DNA of 64,000 nt. Source: Flagellimonas lutimaris (GTDB lineage: Bacteria; Bacteroidota; Bacteroidia; Flavobacteriales; Flavobacteriaceae). The notes under the pieces are model-generated. The model saw nothing but the letters and a program-made list of their open reading frames with translations. It had not been told where the DNA came from and ran no database searches. Positions 25,308-33,085 of this stretch are shown here, one piece after another. Every line of letters begins with the position of its first letter. Position 1 is the stretch's first letter. The stretch lies in contig NZ_QXFH01000077.1 in NCBI RefSeq assembly GCF_003581615.1, positions 380,070 through 444,069 on the forward strand. The letters are read 5' to 3'. Made by a program: the position numbers and the translations under genes.

Positions 25308-25999
25308 GAATTCACATTTAAACTAGACATTCCACCATCGACCCCGATAACCTGACCGGTAATCCATGAATTAACAGAATCCAACAAAAAGATGGCCATA
25401 TTGGCAATATCTTTGGCATTACCCACCCTCTTCATTGGGTGTCTTTCGGACATCATCTCTTTTTTCTTGTCGTTGCTCAACAACCGCTCGGACAATGGGG
25501 TGTCCACCAAACTAGGGGCAATAACATTTACCCTCACCTTTGGTGCATATTCCGCTGCTAGTGCTCGGGCAAATCCTTCGATAGCCCCTTTTGCTGCCGA
25601 AACGCTGGTATGGAAAGGCATTCCTGTTCCAACGGCAACTGTGCTAAAAAACACCATACTGGAACCATCGTTCATTCTGTTGATGATAGATTTAACCGTT
25701 TTCGCCAAAGCGATAAAGTTGATTTCCATATCGTTTTGAATGGTATCAACGCCCATAGTTTTAAAAGGTTTCAGGTTGATGCTTCCTGGACAGTACACAA
25801 AGCCATCCAGTTTTTCTGGGATAGCTTTCTCTGATATGTCATCGGTTAAAACATCAAAAGGAATATGGGTTACATCCAAATTTGAAAGTTCTTCGTTACT
25901 TCGGCTGGCGACATATACATTGTTCTCCATGGATAGCTTTTCGGCCATTTCCAATCCAATGCCATAGGAGCCTCCAATCAATAAAATATTCTTTTCCAT
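25304..25999 (-). CDS. SDR family oxidoreductase
   Basis: A 231-residue short-chain dehydrogenase. The cofactor motif is GGSYGIGLEMA near residue 8, followed by the FVYCPGSINL segment, a catalytic Ser in FFSTVAVGTGMPFHTSVSAAKGA. The active-site YxxxK position reads HTSVSAAKG, so the tyrosine appears to be replaced by Thr or Ser while the lysine remains. This is shared by related photolyase-linked SDRs as far as I can tell, and casts doubt on normal dehydrogenase activity. It is one base from the SRPBCC stop and overlaps the photolyase start. Confidence 0.87.
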   Translation of the reverse strand: MEKNILLIGGSYGIGLEMAEKLSMENNVYVASRSNEELSNLDVTHIPFDVLTDDISEKAIPEKLDGFVYCPGSINLKPFKTMGVDTIQNDMEINFIALAKTVKSIINRMNDGSSMVFFSTVAVGTGMPFHTSVSAAKGAIEGFARALAAEYAPKVRVNVIAPSLVDTPLSERLLSNDKKKEMMSERHPMKRVGNAKDIANMAIFLLDSVNSWITGQVIGVDGGMSSLNVNS

Positions 26000-26000
26000 T

Positions 26001-26498
26001 TTATATCTTTCTTATGCTTAAATAGTTTTCTTTTCCATCCACCGTACCAAACAATTCTGCTAGTTTGTTCTCGCGAAACTGAAAAATCTTTTGCAATTGT
26101 TTTTTCACTAAAATGGGATGGGTCAGTTGACCTAAAAACCCAAACGGTAATTTATAGTCGATAACATCCTCCATTTCCACACCTTCGGCAACTTCTTTTA
26201 TAAAATGTTTGTGGTGCCAAAGGGAGTAGGGGCCAAAACGCTGCTCATCCACAAAATATTCACCTTCTTTAACATGGGATATTTCGGTGACCCATTTGGT
26301 GGAAACAAAAGGAAATGGTTTTACGATATACTGGATTATCTGGCCTTGAAACATGGGTCTATCCGCTCCTGTCAAAATGTGGAAACCCATGTGTTTTGGC
26401 GTTATAACAGCAAGATTTTTTGGGTCTGACAGGAAATCCCAGGCTTCCTTTTTACTTATAGGAAATACTTGCTTTGACTTTAATTGATAGAGTTGCAT
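26001..26498 (-). CDS. SRPBCC family protein
   Basis: A 165-residue protein from ATG 26498 (MQLYQLKSKQVFPISKKEAWDFL). Upstream in-frame codons are hydrophobic and lie beyond a TATCTTTG promoter box, so they are not coding. The START-like fold shows PKNLAVITPKHMGFHIL, KWVTEISHVKEGEYFVDEQRFGPY and WHHKHFI. Such proteins, sometimes misnamed cell division inhibitor, accompany photolyase genes. It heads the SRPBCC-SDR-photolyase operon; ligand unknown. Confidence 0.87.
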   Translation of the reverse strand: MQLYQLKSKQVFPISKKEAWDFLSDPKNLAVITPKHMGFHILTGADRPMFQGQIIQYIVKPFPFVSTKWVTEISHVKEGEYFVDEQRFGPYSLWHHKHFIKEVAEGVEMEDVIDYKLPFGFLGQLTHPILVKKQLQKIFQFRENKLAELFGTVDGKENYLSIRKI

Positions 26499-26513
26499 CC
26501 AATTGATTTTAAA

Positions 26514-26521
26514 CAAAGATA
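26514..26521 (-). promoter_or_regulatory. -7 box of the SRPBCC-SDR-photolyase operon
   Basis: TATCTTTG on the minus strand matches TAnnTTTG and ends 15 bp before the ATG at 26498. A -33 TTTG at standard spacing is not evident, which may indicate activator or alternative sigma control. Confidence 0.5.
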
Positions 26522-26634
26522 ATAGTAAAATGTTTAATAAAAATAATAAACAGTTAAACAAAAATTAAATCATGGGTATTTATTTCCTATTTTTGTTTTA
26601 AGGTTTAATTAACAAATAGAGCATCGCTTTGTCT

Positions 26635-26642
26635 TAATTTTG
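26635..26642 (+). promoter_or_regulatory. -7 box for the DUF2911 gene
   Basis: TAATTTTG matches TAnnTTTG, 31 bp before ATG 26674. No -33 TTTG at 17-23 bp was found. Confidence 0.4.
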
Positions 26643-26673
26643 CTTTGCTAAACAATTAATACATACAACAACT

Positions 26674-27528
26674 ATGAAAAAATTTGCACTCTTACTATTT
26701 ATGGTATCATTGTGTTTTTCTTTGGAAGCACAGATACAGACGCCAGCGCCTAGTCCATTTTCCACTTTGGAACAAAAAGTTGGATTGACAGATGTTACGG
26801 TTAAATACTCACGCCCGGCCATGCGAGGGAGAACAATATTTGGAGATTTGGTCCCTTATGGTGCTATTTGGAGAACTGGTGCCAATCAAAATACGGTAAT
26901 CACTTTTAGTGATGATGTAACGGTTAAAGGAAAAGAGCTTAAAGCTGGTAGCTATGCCATTTACACAAGACCAAATGAGGCTGTTTGGGAAGTTTTCTTT
27001 TACACTACTACTGATAATTGGGGAAACCCGCAAGAATGGGATGCATCTAAAGTTGCAGCAACGGTAAAAGTTGAAACCATGGATATTCCGATGCCAATTG
27101 AGTCATTCACAATAACTATTGATGACCTCCATAACAACGGGGCAGCCTTAGGTATTATGTGGGAGAACACTTATGTAGGAGTTGATTTTGTGGTTCCTAC
27201 GGTTGATAAAGCAATGAAGAGCATTCAAGAAACCATGGCCAACAAAGAAGATCTCAAAGCCAATGACTATTTTGCCGCAGGTTCTTATTATTTCTCTGAG
27301 GGAGTGAATATGGAGCAGGCCAAGGAATGGGTGGACAAAGCCGTTGAAATGGATGGGGGCAAAGCGTATTGGATGATGCGTACACAATCCTTGATCTATG
27401 CGAAAATGGGTGACAAAAAAGCTGCCATCGAAGCTGCTAAAAAATCTATGGCCGCTGCCCAAGCCGCAGGTAATCAAGATTATGTAAAAATGAACAAAGA
27501 TTCCCTAAAAGAATGGGCTAAAATGTAA
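26674..27528 (+). CDS. Secreted DUF2911 domain protein
   Basis: A 284-residue protein with a signal peptide (MKKFALLLFMVSLCFSLEAQ). The DUF2911 domain covers about residues 30-175, with VTVKYSRPAMRGRTIFGDLVPYG...WRTGANQNT as its signature. The C-terminal 100 residues are helical and TPR-like (DYFAAGSYYFSEGVNMEQAKEWVDKAVEM). The domain is common in periplasmic Bacteroidota proteins of unknown function. It is a single gene between the photolyase operon and a terminator shared with the convergent symporter gene. Confidence 0.9.
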   Translation: MKKFALLLFMVSLCFSLEAQIQTPAPSPFSTLEQKVGLTDVTVKYSRPAMRGRTIFGDLVPYGAIWRTGANQNTVITFSDDVTVKGKELKAGSYAIYTRPNEAVWEVFFYTTTDNWGNPQEWDASKVAATVKVETMDIPMPIESFTITIDDLHNNGAALGIMWENTYVGVDFVVPTVDKAMKSIQETMANKEDLKANDYFAAGSYYFSEGVNMEQAKEWVDKAVEMDGGKAYWMMRTQSLIYAKMGDKKAAIEAAKKSMAAAQAAGNQDYVKMNKDSLKEWAKM

Positions 27529-27550
27529 TAACATTTATCTTAAATAATAG

Positions 27551-27579
27551 AAAGACCCACTGTACGGTGGGTTTTTTTA
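27551..27579 (+). terminator. Terminator after the DUF2911 gene
   Basis: ACCCAC (27555-27560) pairs with GTGGGT (27567-27572), then seven T. It overlaps the stop codon of the convergent symporter gene. Confidence 0.8.
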
Positions 27580-29289
27580 TTTCTCGATTTCAACAGCTGA
27601 GTTACCTAAGAAATTATCAAACATTTGGGTAATGGTGGCCAAAACGATAACCAAAACACACCCAAAGGCATTTAACCATAAGTAAGACATCCAATCAAAA
27701 TACCAGCCAATAATCACAATGACTTGGGTGACAATGGCCGCTACAAAAACAGCATTCCCCTTTACAAATTTGAAGAAAAAGGCCAATAGAAATATACCGA
27801 GTACATTTCCATAGAAAATGGAACCAATAATATTGACCAATTGAATCAAATTATCAAAAAGATTGGCCACATTCGCAATAATAATGGCAATAATCCCCCA
27901 TAGTAGGGTAAAGGCCTTGGTGGCCTTTAAATAATGTTCTTGAGTATGTTCTTTTTTGACATTTCGTTTATATAGGTCCAAAGCGGTAATGGTACCTAAA
28001 GCATTGAGCTCCGATGCTGTAGACGACATAGCTGCGGAAAGAATAACCGCCAATAAAAGACCAATCAGCCCCATGGGCAAATTATTTAAAATAAAATGAA
28101 TAAATACATAATCCTTGTCGTTGGTTTCCACCGTATTATCTGCTTGGGAAATTAAATTTTTGGCGATTTCCCGGTTCTCACTTTCCTTTTCGTTGATTTT
28201 AATAATATCCTGCTTCGCCTGCTCTATGGCATTGTACTCCTTCAACTCAAGGGCAGCTGAGAAAGAATGTTGGGCTATTCTTTTTTCTTTCTCCAATTCC
28301 TTGTGGTCCGTTTCAAGCGCTTGGTAGTCATTTGCATATTCTGATTGCATAACGGCTTCGGTTGCTGCAGGATTAAAGTTAAGAGGGGATGAGTTATACT
28401 GATAAAAAACAAATACCATAGTCCCCACCAAAAGAATGAAGAACTGCATCGGTATTTTAAAAACCCCATTAAAAATCAATGCCCATTGGCTTTCGCGCAC
28501 AGACCTTCCGGATAAATAACGTTGCACTTGACTTTGGTCAGTTCCAAAATAGGCCAAGGCCAAAAAGAAACCTCCTGTGATACCGCTCCAAAAGGTGTAT
28601 CTGTTATTAGTATCAAAGGAAAAATCGAGAATATTAAGCTTATTATTGGCCCCAGCTATTTTTAGTGCTTTACCAAAAGAAAGGTCGGTAGGTAGGGCGC
28701 CCATGATAAAGAAAAATGCAAAGAACATCCCCAACATAATGATGAACATCTGCTGTTTTTGGGTCATGCTAACCGCTTTGGTACCGCCCGATACGGTGTA
28801 AATGATTACAAGAATCCCAATAATTACGTTTAAAGTCCTTAAGTCCCATCCCAATACGGCAGAAAGGATTATAGAAGGGGCAAAAATTGTGATACCAGCC
28901 GCAAGACCACGTTGCACTAAGAATAAAAGGGCAGTTAGTGTCCGTGTTTTCAAATCAAAACGGCCTTCAAGCATTTCGTAAGCCGTGAAAACCTTTAATT
29001 TTTTGTAGATGGGAATAAATACAAGGCAAATCACAATCATCGCCAAGGGAAGTCCAAAATAGAATTGAACAAACCCCATTCCATCGTGAAAAGCTTGTCC
29101 CGGTGTGGATAAAAAGGTAATGGCACTTGCTTGAGTGGCCATTACGGATAGACCTATGGTCCACCATTTTACATTGTCCCCACCTCGAACATAGTCGTCC
29201 ACATTATTGTTGCCACGAGTTTTCCAAACACCGTATGCAACGATGAAGAGTAGGGTACTACCAAGAATAATCCAATCAAGTAATGCCAT
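27577..29289 (-). CDS. Sodium:solute symporter with a coiled-coil insertion
   Basis: A 570-residue SSS-family carrier with about 13 membrane segments. Family features: DDYVRGGDNVKWWTIGLSVMATQASAITFLS, VSGGTKAVSMTQKQQMF, and YFGTDQSQVQRYLSGRS. Between membrane segments, residues about 305-392 form a long charged helical stretch (ELEKEKRIAQ..., KQDIIKINEKESENREIAK), probably a coiled coil on one face of the membrane. Similar flavobacterial carriers have it. Operon context, PIG-L deacetylase and a 33-residue membrane protein upstream, suggests uptake of a sugar or amino-sugar derivative. Substrate not shown. Confidence 0.88.
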   Translation of the reverse strand: MALLDWIILGSTLLFIVAYGVWKTRGNNNVDDYVRGGDNVKWWTIGLSVMATQASAITFLSTPGQAFHDGMGFVQFYFGLPLAMIVICLVFIPIYKKLKVFTAYEMLEGRFDLKTRTLTALLFLVQRGLAAGITIFAPSIILSAVLGWDLRTLNVIIGILVIIYTVSGGTKAVSMTQKQQMFIIMLGMFFAFFFIMGALPTDLSFGKALKIAGANNKLNILDFSFDTNNRYTFWSGITGGFFLALAYFGTDQSQVQRYLSGRSVRESQWALIFNGVFKIPMQFFILLVGTMVFVFYQYNSSPLNFNPAATEAVMQSEYANDYQALETDHKELEKEKRIAQHSFSAALELKEYNAIEQAKQDIIKINEKESENREIAKNLISQADNTVETNDKDYVFIHFILNNLPMGLIGLLLAVILSAAMSSTASELNALGTITALDLYKRNVKKEHTQEHYLKATKAFTLLWGIIAIIIANVANLFDNLIQLVNIIGSIFYGNVLGIFLLAFFFKFVKGNAVFVAAIVTQVIVIIGWYFDWMSYLWLNAFGCVLVIVLATITQMFDNFLGNSAVEIEK

Positions 29290-29297
29290 TCAGGATT

Positions 29298-29399
29298 CTA
29301 ATTGTTTAATATCATGATGAGGTAAAAAACTAAAATATATATGGCATTTAAAAGGATTACTATGCTGTATTCCTTTTTCCATTCGAATTTGGTATCCAT
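29298..29399 (-). CDS. 33-residue single-span membrane protein
   Basis: A short gene from ATG 29399 to TAG 29298. The product starts MDTKFEWKKEYSI and continues with one hydrophobic helix (VILLNAIYILVFYLIMI). One base separates its start from the PIG-L stop and 8 bp separate its end from the symporter start. The positive N-terminal tail and perfect placement in the operon make it a likely real subunit or small partner of the symporter, much as DUF4212 pairs with the acetate-type carrier at 3801. Too short for most gene callers. Confidence 0.7.
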   Translation of the reverse strand: MDTKFEWKKEYSIVILLNAIYILVFYLIMILNN

Positions 29400-29400
29400 A

Positions 29401-31932
29401 TTATCCTTTGACATTGCTATCTTTTTTTACTTCATCTTTTCCTACGGAAAGCATATTGGCAAAGAGCTTGTATGCTCCCGAAACACCAACGGGCAATTCC
29501 CTGAAAAAGCTTAAACCTGTGTAAATATAATGACCTTCTCCATAAGGTGCCACAATAAGACTACCTTGTTTCTCTGTTTCTCCTTCATCTTTCATAGATA
29601 GAATGGGAGTAAACTCTCCACTCCATTTGCTTGGAAAGTAAAGTCCCCGTTCCTGTACCCATCCATCAAAATCTTTTTTTGTGATGGGGTTCGGGAAATT
29701 GACGAGGGAATTGTTGGGTGCCAATATTTCTATCTCTGCGTTTTCATCCGTTACTCGATCCCTTGAAAGTGTCACATTGTAAGGAGCAATATTTTTAAAT
29801 TGACTGGCCCATCTTCCAGCAGTATTATATTGCACAATCATGGTGCCGCCTTTTTCTACATAGTCGAACAACACAGGTTGTTTAAACTTTAGGGCGTCCA
29901 CCACATTGTATGCTCTAATTCCTATCACCACGGCATCGTATTTATCCAAATCACCATTTTGAATATCATTTGGATCTACAATATGAACTTGGTAACCGAT
30001 TTGTTCTAAGCTTTCTGGCACCATATCACCAGCTCCCATGATATAAGCAATGTGCTCCCCAGACTTTTTAATATTCATCCGAACCACTTTAGCTTCTGAT
30101 GGAAGTAGAACAGATTGTTTTGGAATATGGTCGTAATTTATCTCCACAAGTTCTTTGCCATATACTTTGTTGCCCGAAGTGATTTTGGGTTCAATTTTTC
30201 CTTCACTTTCTCTATTGGGAGGAGTAACATTAAATGTTACTGAGATTTCTTCATTTTTCTGGGCAATGGAAAAAGGAATGCTAGATGGCGAAACTACCCA
30301 ACCTGATGGATGATTCAACTCAACAGAACCAGAGACATCATTTTTCCCAGCTCTTATTTTCACCTGTACTTCTTTGGTATCGGCATTAGCAAAAATCAAA
30401 ACCTTTTCATCGATTTTGGAGGTTACTTCGGGTAAAATGGCAAAAGGCTCGTACAATTCTCCTTTATCCGGTTTGGAATAACGATGTACTACAGATTTTT
30501 CAAAAGGAATTTCAACACCATCAATAACCAATGTAAAAACAGCTTTAAATGCACTTGGTGTTTCAGGCTTTCCAATCAAACTTTGGTTGTTCACAGTATA
30601 CGTCCCCAAAGTTCCAGGCTTGTTTAACCAATAGGGACTGGTATAAGAAATGTCTTGGGGAACTGTAAAACTTAGCTCGAAATTTTCTCTTTGGTTATCA
30701 CCTAAAACTTTATTGGGCGTTAGTTTTACATCTACACCAACAATATCAATCTCCTTTAAAGTGACACTAGGAGCCGTCCTATTAATGGTTTCAATATTGA
30801 TGGTAGCTTTGCTGCCAGGTGTGGCTGAAGAACTAGCTGAACTGGCTTCTAAATACAATCCTGCCGAAGCTAAAATTATTTTCTTCAATTCTTCCGACTT
30901 CAGTGTTCTCCAATGCTCATCTTCAACCTTTTGCAACAGTTGATATGCCTTTACAAGCTCGGGGATATGTTTTGACGGGTTCTGGAAATCGAAATTCTCT
31001 TCAACCTTATATAAAATATCACCAACGGCTTTACCTCCCTGAACTCGGGACCAAGTCGTATTGATGCCCTCAAAAACATCATTTTCTTTGGGCATGTCGC
31101 CTTTGAGCAATTCAATATACTCGTTCGAGGAACCTCTATCGGTTAATCTGCCAAATCCTTGGCACAAATGCTGACTACGTGCCAGAGCGGCAATTTCGTT
31201 GTTGGACAGTCCCAGTTCTGGATAATAGGTGCCTACATCTAGCCGAACCATACCAGATTTGTCAACTTTTTCAAATGCTTCTTGACTACCGTATTGCCAC
31301 CACGAAGTATTATAGAAAATTCGTTTAGGTTGCCAAGGTGTTGTCCATTCCAATTGTTCCGGATAAACTTCGGGGTTATTGGTGAGGTCAAAGGCCTCCA
31401 CACTCAAAATAGCGGAGGAAGTATGGTGACCATGTGTGGTCCCAGGGGTTCTGTGATTAAAACGGTTGATGATCACATCTGGTTTAATATTTCGTATCGC
31501 CCAAACCACATCGGCCAGAACTTTCTCTTTGTCCCAAATTTTTAAAGTTTCGTTTGGATGCTTGGAAAATCCAAAGTCGATTGCACGGGTAAAGCGTTGT
31601 TCACCGCCATCCATATGCCTTGCGGCCAAAAGTTCTTGTGTACGCAATACCCCTAAAAGCTCTGCTAGTTCAGAACCAATCAAATTTTGTCCACCGTCGC
31701 CTCTTGTCATCGATAAATAAACCGTCCTTGCTTTTTCGTGGTTGGAGAGATAGGATATCAGGCTTGTATTTTCATCATCGGGATGTGCTGCAACGTAGAG
31801 TGCCGTTCCCAAAAAATTCAATTTTTGGATTTCATGAAACAGTTCGGCAGAGGTAAGCTTATCTGGTTTTTGGGCAAACGAGTTTGTGAAAAAAAGTGAT
31901 GTAATGGAGAAAAACACCCAAAAATACTTCAT
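29401..31932 (-). CDS. Secreted PIG-L/LmbE family deacetylase, multi-domain
   Basis: An 843-residue protein with a signal peptide (MKYFWVFFSITSLFFTNSFAQ). Residues about 35-300 are the PIG-L de-N-acetylase domain with the zinc motif AAHPDDENTSL, SMTRGDGGQN and HGHHTSSAIL. The rest (about 380-835) has two beta-rich segments that look like NEW1/Ig-like domains and a C-terminal GATase1-like region (IGIRAYNVVDALKFKQPVLFDYVEKGG). Known family members deacetylate N-acetyl sugars such as GlcNAc-inositol or GlcNAc-malate. In this operon it may process an extracellular or periplasmic N-acetyl sugar before uptake. Confidence 0.88.
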   Translation of the reverse strand: MKYFWVFFSITSLFFTNSFAQKPDKLTSAELFHEIQKLNFLGTALYVAAHPDDENTSLISYLSNHEKARTVYLSMTRGDGGQNLIGSELAELLGVLRTQELLAARHMDGGEQRFTRAIDFGFSKHPNETLKIWDKEKVLADVVWAIRNIKPDVIINRFNHRTPGTTHGHHTSSAILSVEAFDLTNNPEVYPEQLEWTTPWQPKRIFYNTSWWQYGSQEAFEKVDKSGMVRLDVGTYYPELGLSNNEIAALARSQHLCQGFGRLTDRGSSNEYIELLKGDMPKENDVFEGINTTWSRVQGGKAVGDILYKVEENFDFQNPSKHIPELVKAYQLLQKVEDEHWRTLKSEELKKIILASAGLYLEASSASSSATPGSKATINIETINRTAPSVTLKEIDIVGVDVKLTPNKVLGDNQRENFELSFTVPQDISYTSPYWLNKPGTLGTYTVNNQSLIGKPETPSAFKAVFTLVIDGVEIPFEKSVVHRYSKPDKGELYEPFAILPEVTSKIDEKVLIFANADTKEVQVKIRAGKNDVSGSVELNHPSGWVVSPSSIPFSIAQKNEEISVTFNVTPPNRESEGKIEPKITSGNKVYGKELVEINYDHIPKQSVLLPSEAKVVRMNIKKSGEHIAYIMGAGDMVPESLEQIGYQVHIVDPNDIQNGDLDKYDAVVIGIRAYNVVDALKFKQPVLFDYVEKGGTMIVQYNTAGRWASQFKNIAPYNVTLSRDRVTDENAEIEILAPNNSLVNFPNPITKKDFDGWVQERGLYFPSKWSGEFTPILSMKDEGETEKQGSLIVAPYGEGHYIYTGLSFFRELPVGVSGAYKLFANMLSVGKDEVKKDSNVKG

Positions 31933-31955
31933 AGTTGGTCGTTTAGTGGTTAATT

Positions 31956-31963
31956 CAAATATA
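31956..31963 (-). promoter_or_regulatory. -7 box of the PIG-L operon
   Basis: TATATTTG on the minus strand matches TAnnTTTG, 24 bp before the start at 31932. Confidence 0.5.
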
Positions 31964-32024
31964 GGTAGTTTGCATTCAGTCTTCGGCTTATTTAGAAGAG
32001 TTTTAACATAGCAATTTATTGTTG

Positions 32025-32969
32025 TTATAAACCTAAACTATCTCTTAAAATTTCATTTTTGTTGTCATTTTGACCCCAATATGCTGTTTTTAAGGTTTTA
32101 ATTTTTGATGCAGATGTCATCATTGATTTTGCATTTGGACCAAATCCACTTTTAAATTCTTCTGTCCAACTTTCAATGGAGTACGGGAAGTCTGAAGTAA
32201 AGTTAATGGTCAACGTACGTTCCAGTTCTGGATAATATAAGGAGTAATTGATTATCCCATCTTTTGATGAAATACTTCCTTTAGCTTGATAGGCTTTCAA
32301 TTCTTGATGTCTTAAACGGAGAAATTCCAATGAGGGAATTAAAGAAATATCACCCAAAGGAAGATTATCTGGATTAACACGGATTTTGTTCCAGATTTCA
32401 TTTTCCAATATTGTTTTTTCCATAGAAAAGGCTTGGTCGGCCTCACCTTCAAAATAAGAGTGTGACGTAAACTCAAATTTTTCACGATTGTTGAGTTGTG
32501 AATATACATGCCCACACCATTCCTGTACAGATAAGCTAGTCTTGATGGCATGTTGATTATCATAAACTGGATAAAAAGTGCTACTCATTATGGAGTAGGG
32601 ATATATCCCCGTCAAAAACTTTTTGGTGGCATTGAGTTTTAAAACTGATATGTTTTCAGGGTTGCTCCCGTTCGCCTTTACTTGCTCCTTCAGCAAAAAG
32701 GGTTCCGTAACGTAAATTAACACAGCATTGCCATCGCGAAGTTCCCCATACCGGGCCTGTTCCAACTTGTATGAGGTTATTTCCGCATCACCGGCATACC
32801 AGTATTTCTTAAAATCTTCAGATAACGGTTTTTTGGGTGATTGTGTTACTGTTTCTGAATGTGTGTTCTCTGTGTTTGTCTTTCTAGTCTTTTCTTGTTT
32901 ACACCCTGTTATAAACAATATCAGGGATAACAGTAAGAATCTGAGGAAAGTGGAAAATGAAGGTTTCAT
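32025..32969 (-). CDS. Lipoprotein of unknown function (often mislabelled as septum formation inhibitor Maf)
   Basis: A 314-residue protein with a lipoprotein signal: hydrophobic LLLSLILFITGCKQ with Cys at residue 23. It has a polar linker (about 24-50), then a conserved block with KKYWYAGDAEITSYKLEQARYGELRDGNAVLIYVTEPF. The C-terminal half looks beta-rich. From memory, such proteins are common in Flavobacteriaceae and carry the name Maf in databases; they have none of the Maf motifs seen in the real maf at 34561. Function unknown; probably anchored in the outer or inner membrane facing the periplasm. Confidence 0.8.
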   Translation of the reverse strand: MKPSFSTFLRFLLLSLILFITGCKQEKTRKTNTENTHSETVTQSPKKPLSEDFKKYWYAGDAEITSYKLEQARYGELRDGNAVLIYVTEPFLLKEQVKANGSNPENISVLKLNATKKFLTGIYPYSIMSSTFYPVYDNQHAIKTSLSVQEWCGHVYSQLNNREKFEFTSHSYFEGEADQAFSMEKTILENEIWNKIRVNPDNLPLGDISLIPSLEFLRLRHQELKAYQAKGSISSKDGIINYSLYYPELERTLTINFTSDFPYSIESWTEEFKSGFGPNAKSMMTSASKIKTLKTAYWGQNDNKNEILRDSLGL

Positions 32970-33025
32970 AAGCGCATTTTTTCGAAGTTATAGGTATAGT
33001 CGGATTGTATCAATATACTTAACTT

Positions 33026-33054
33026 TTTGTAATGAAAGGAAAAATGTAGTTTTG
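33026..33054 (+). promoter_or_regulatory. Promoter of the U32-ferredoxin operon
   Basis: TTTG (33026-33029), 17 bp, then TAGTTTTG (33047-33054). Both elements of the Bacteroidota consensus are present, and the ATG is 31 bp downstream. Confidence 0.7.
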
Positions 33055-33085
33055 CAAAATATTTCGGAAGTTAAACTTTTTTGGT

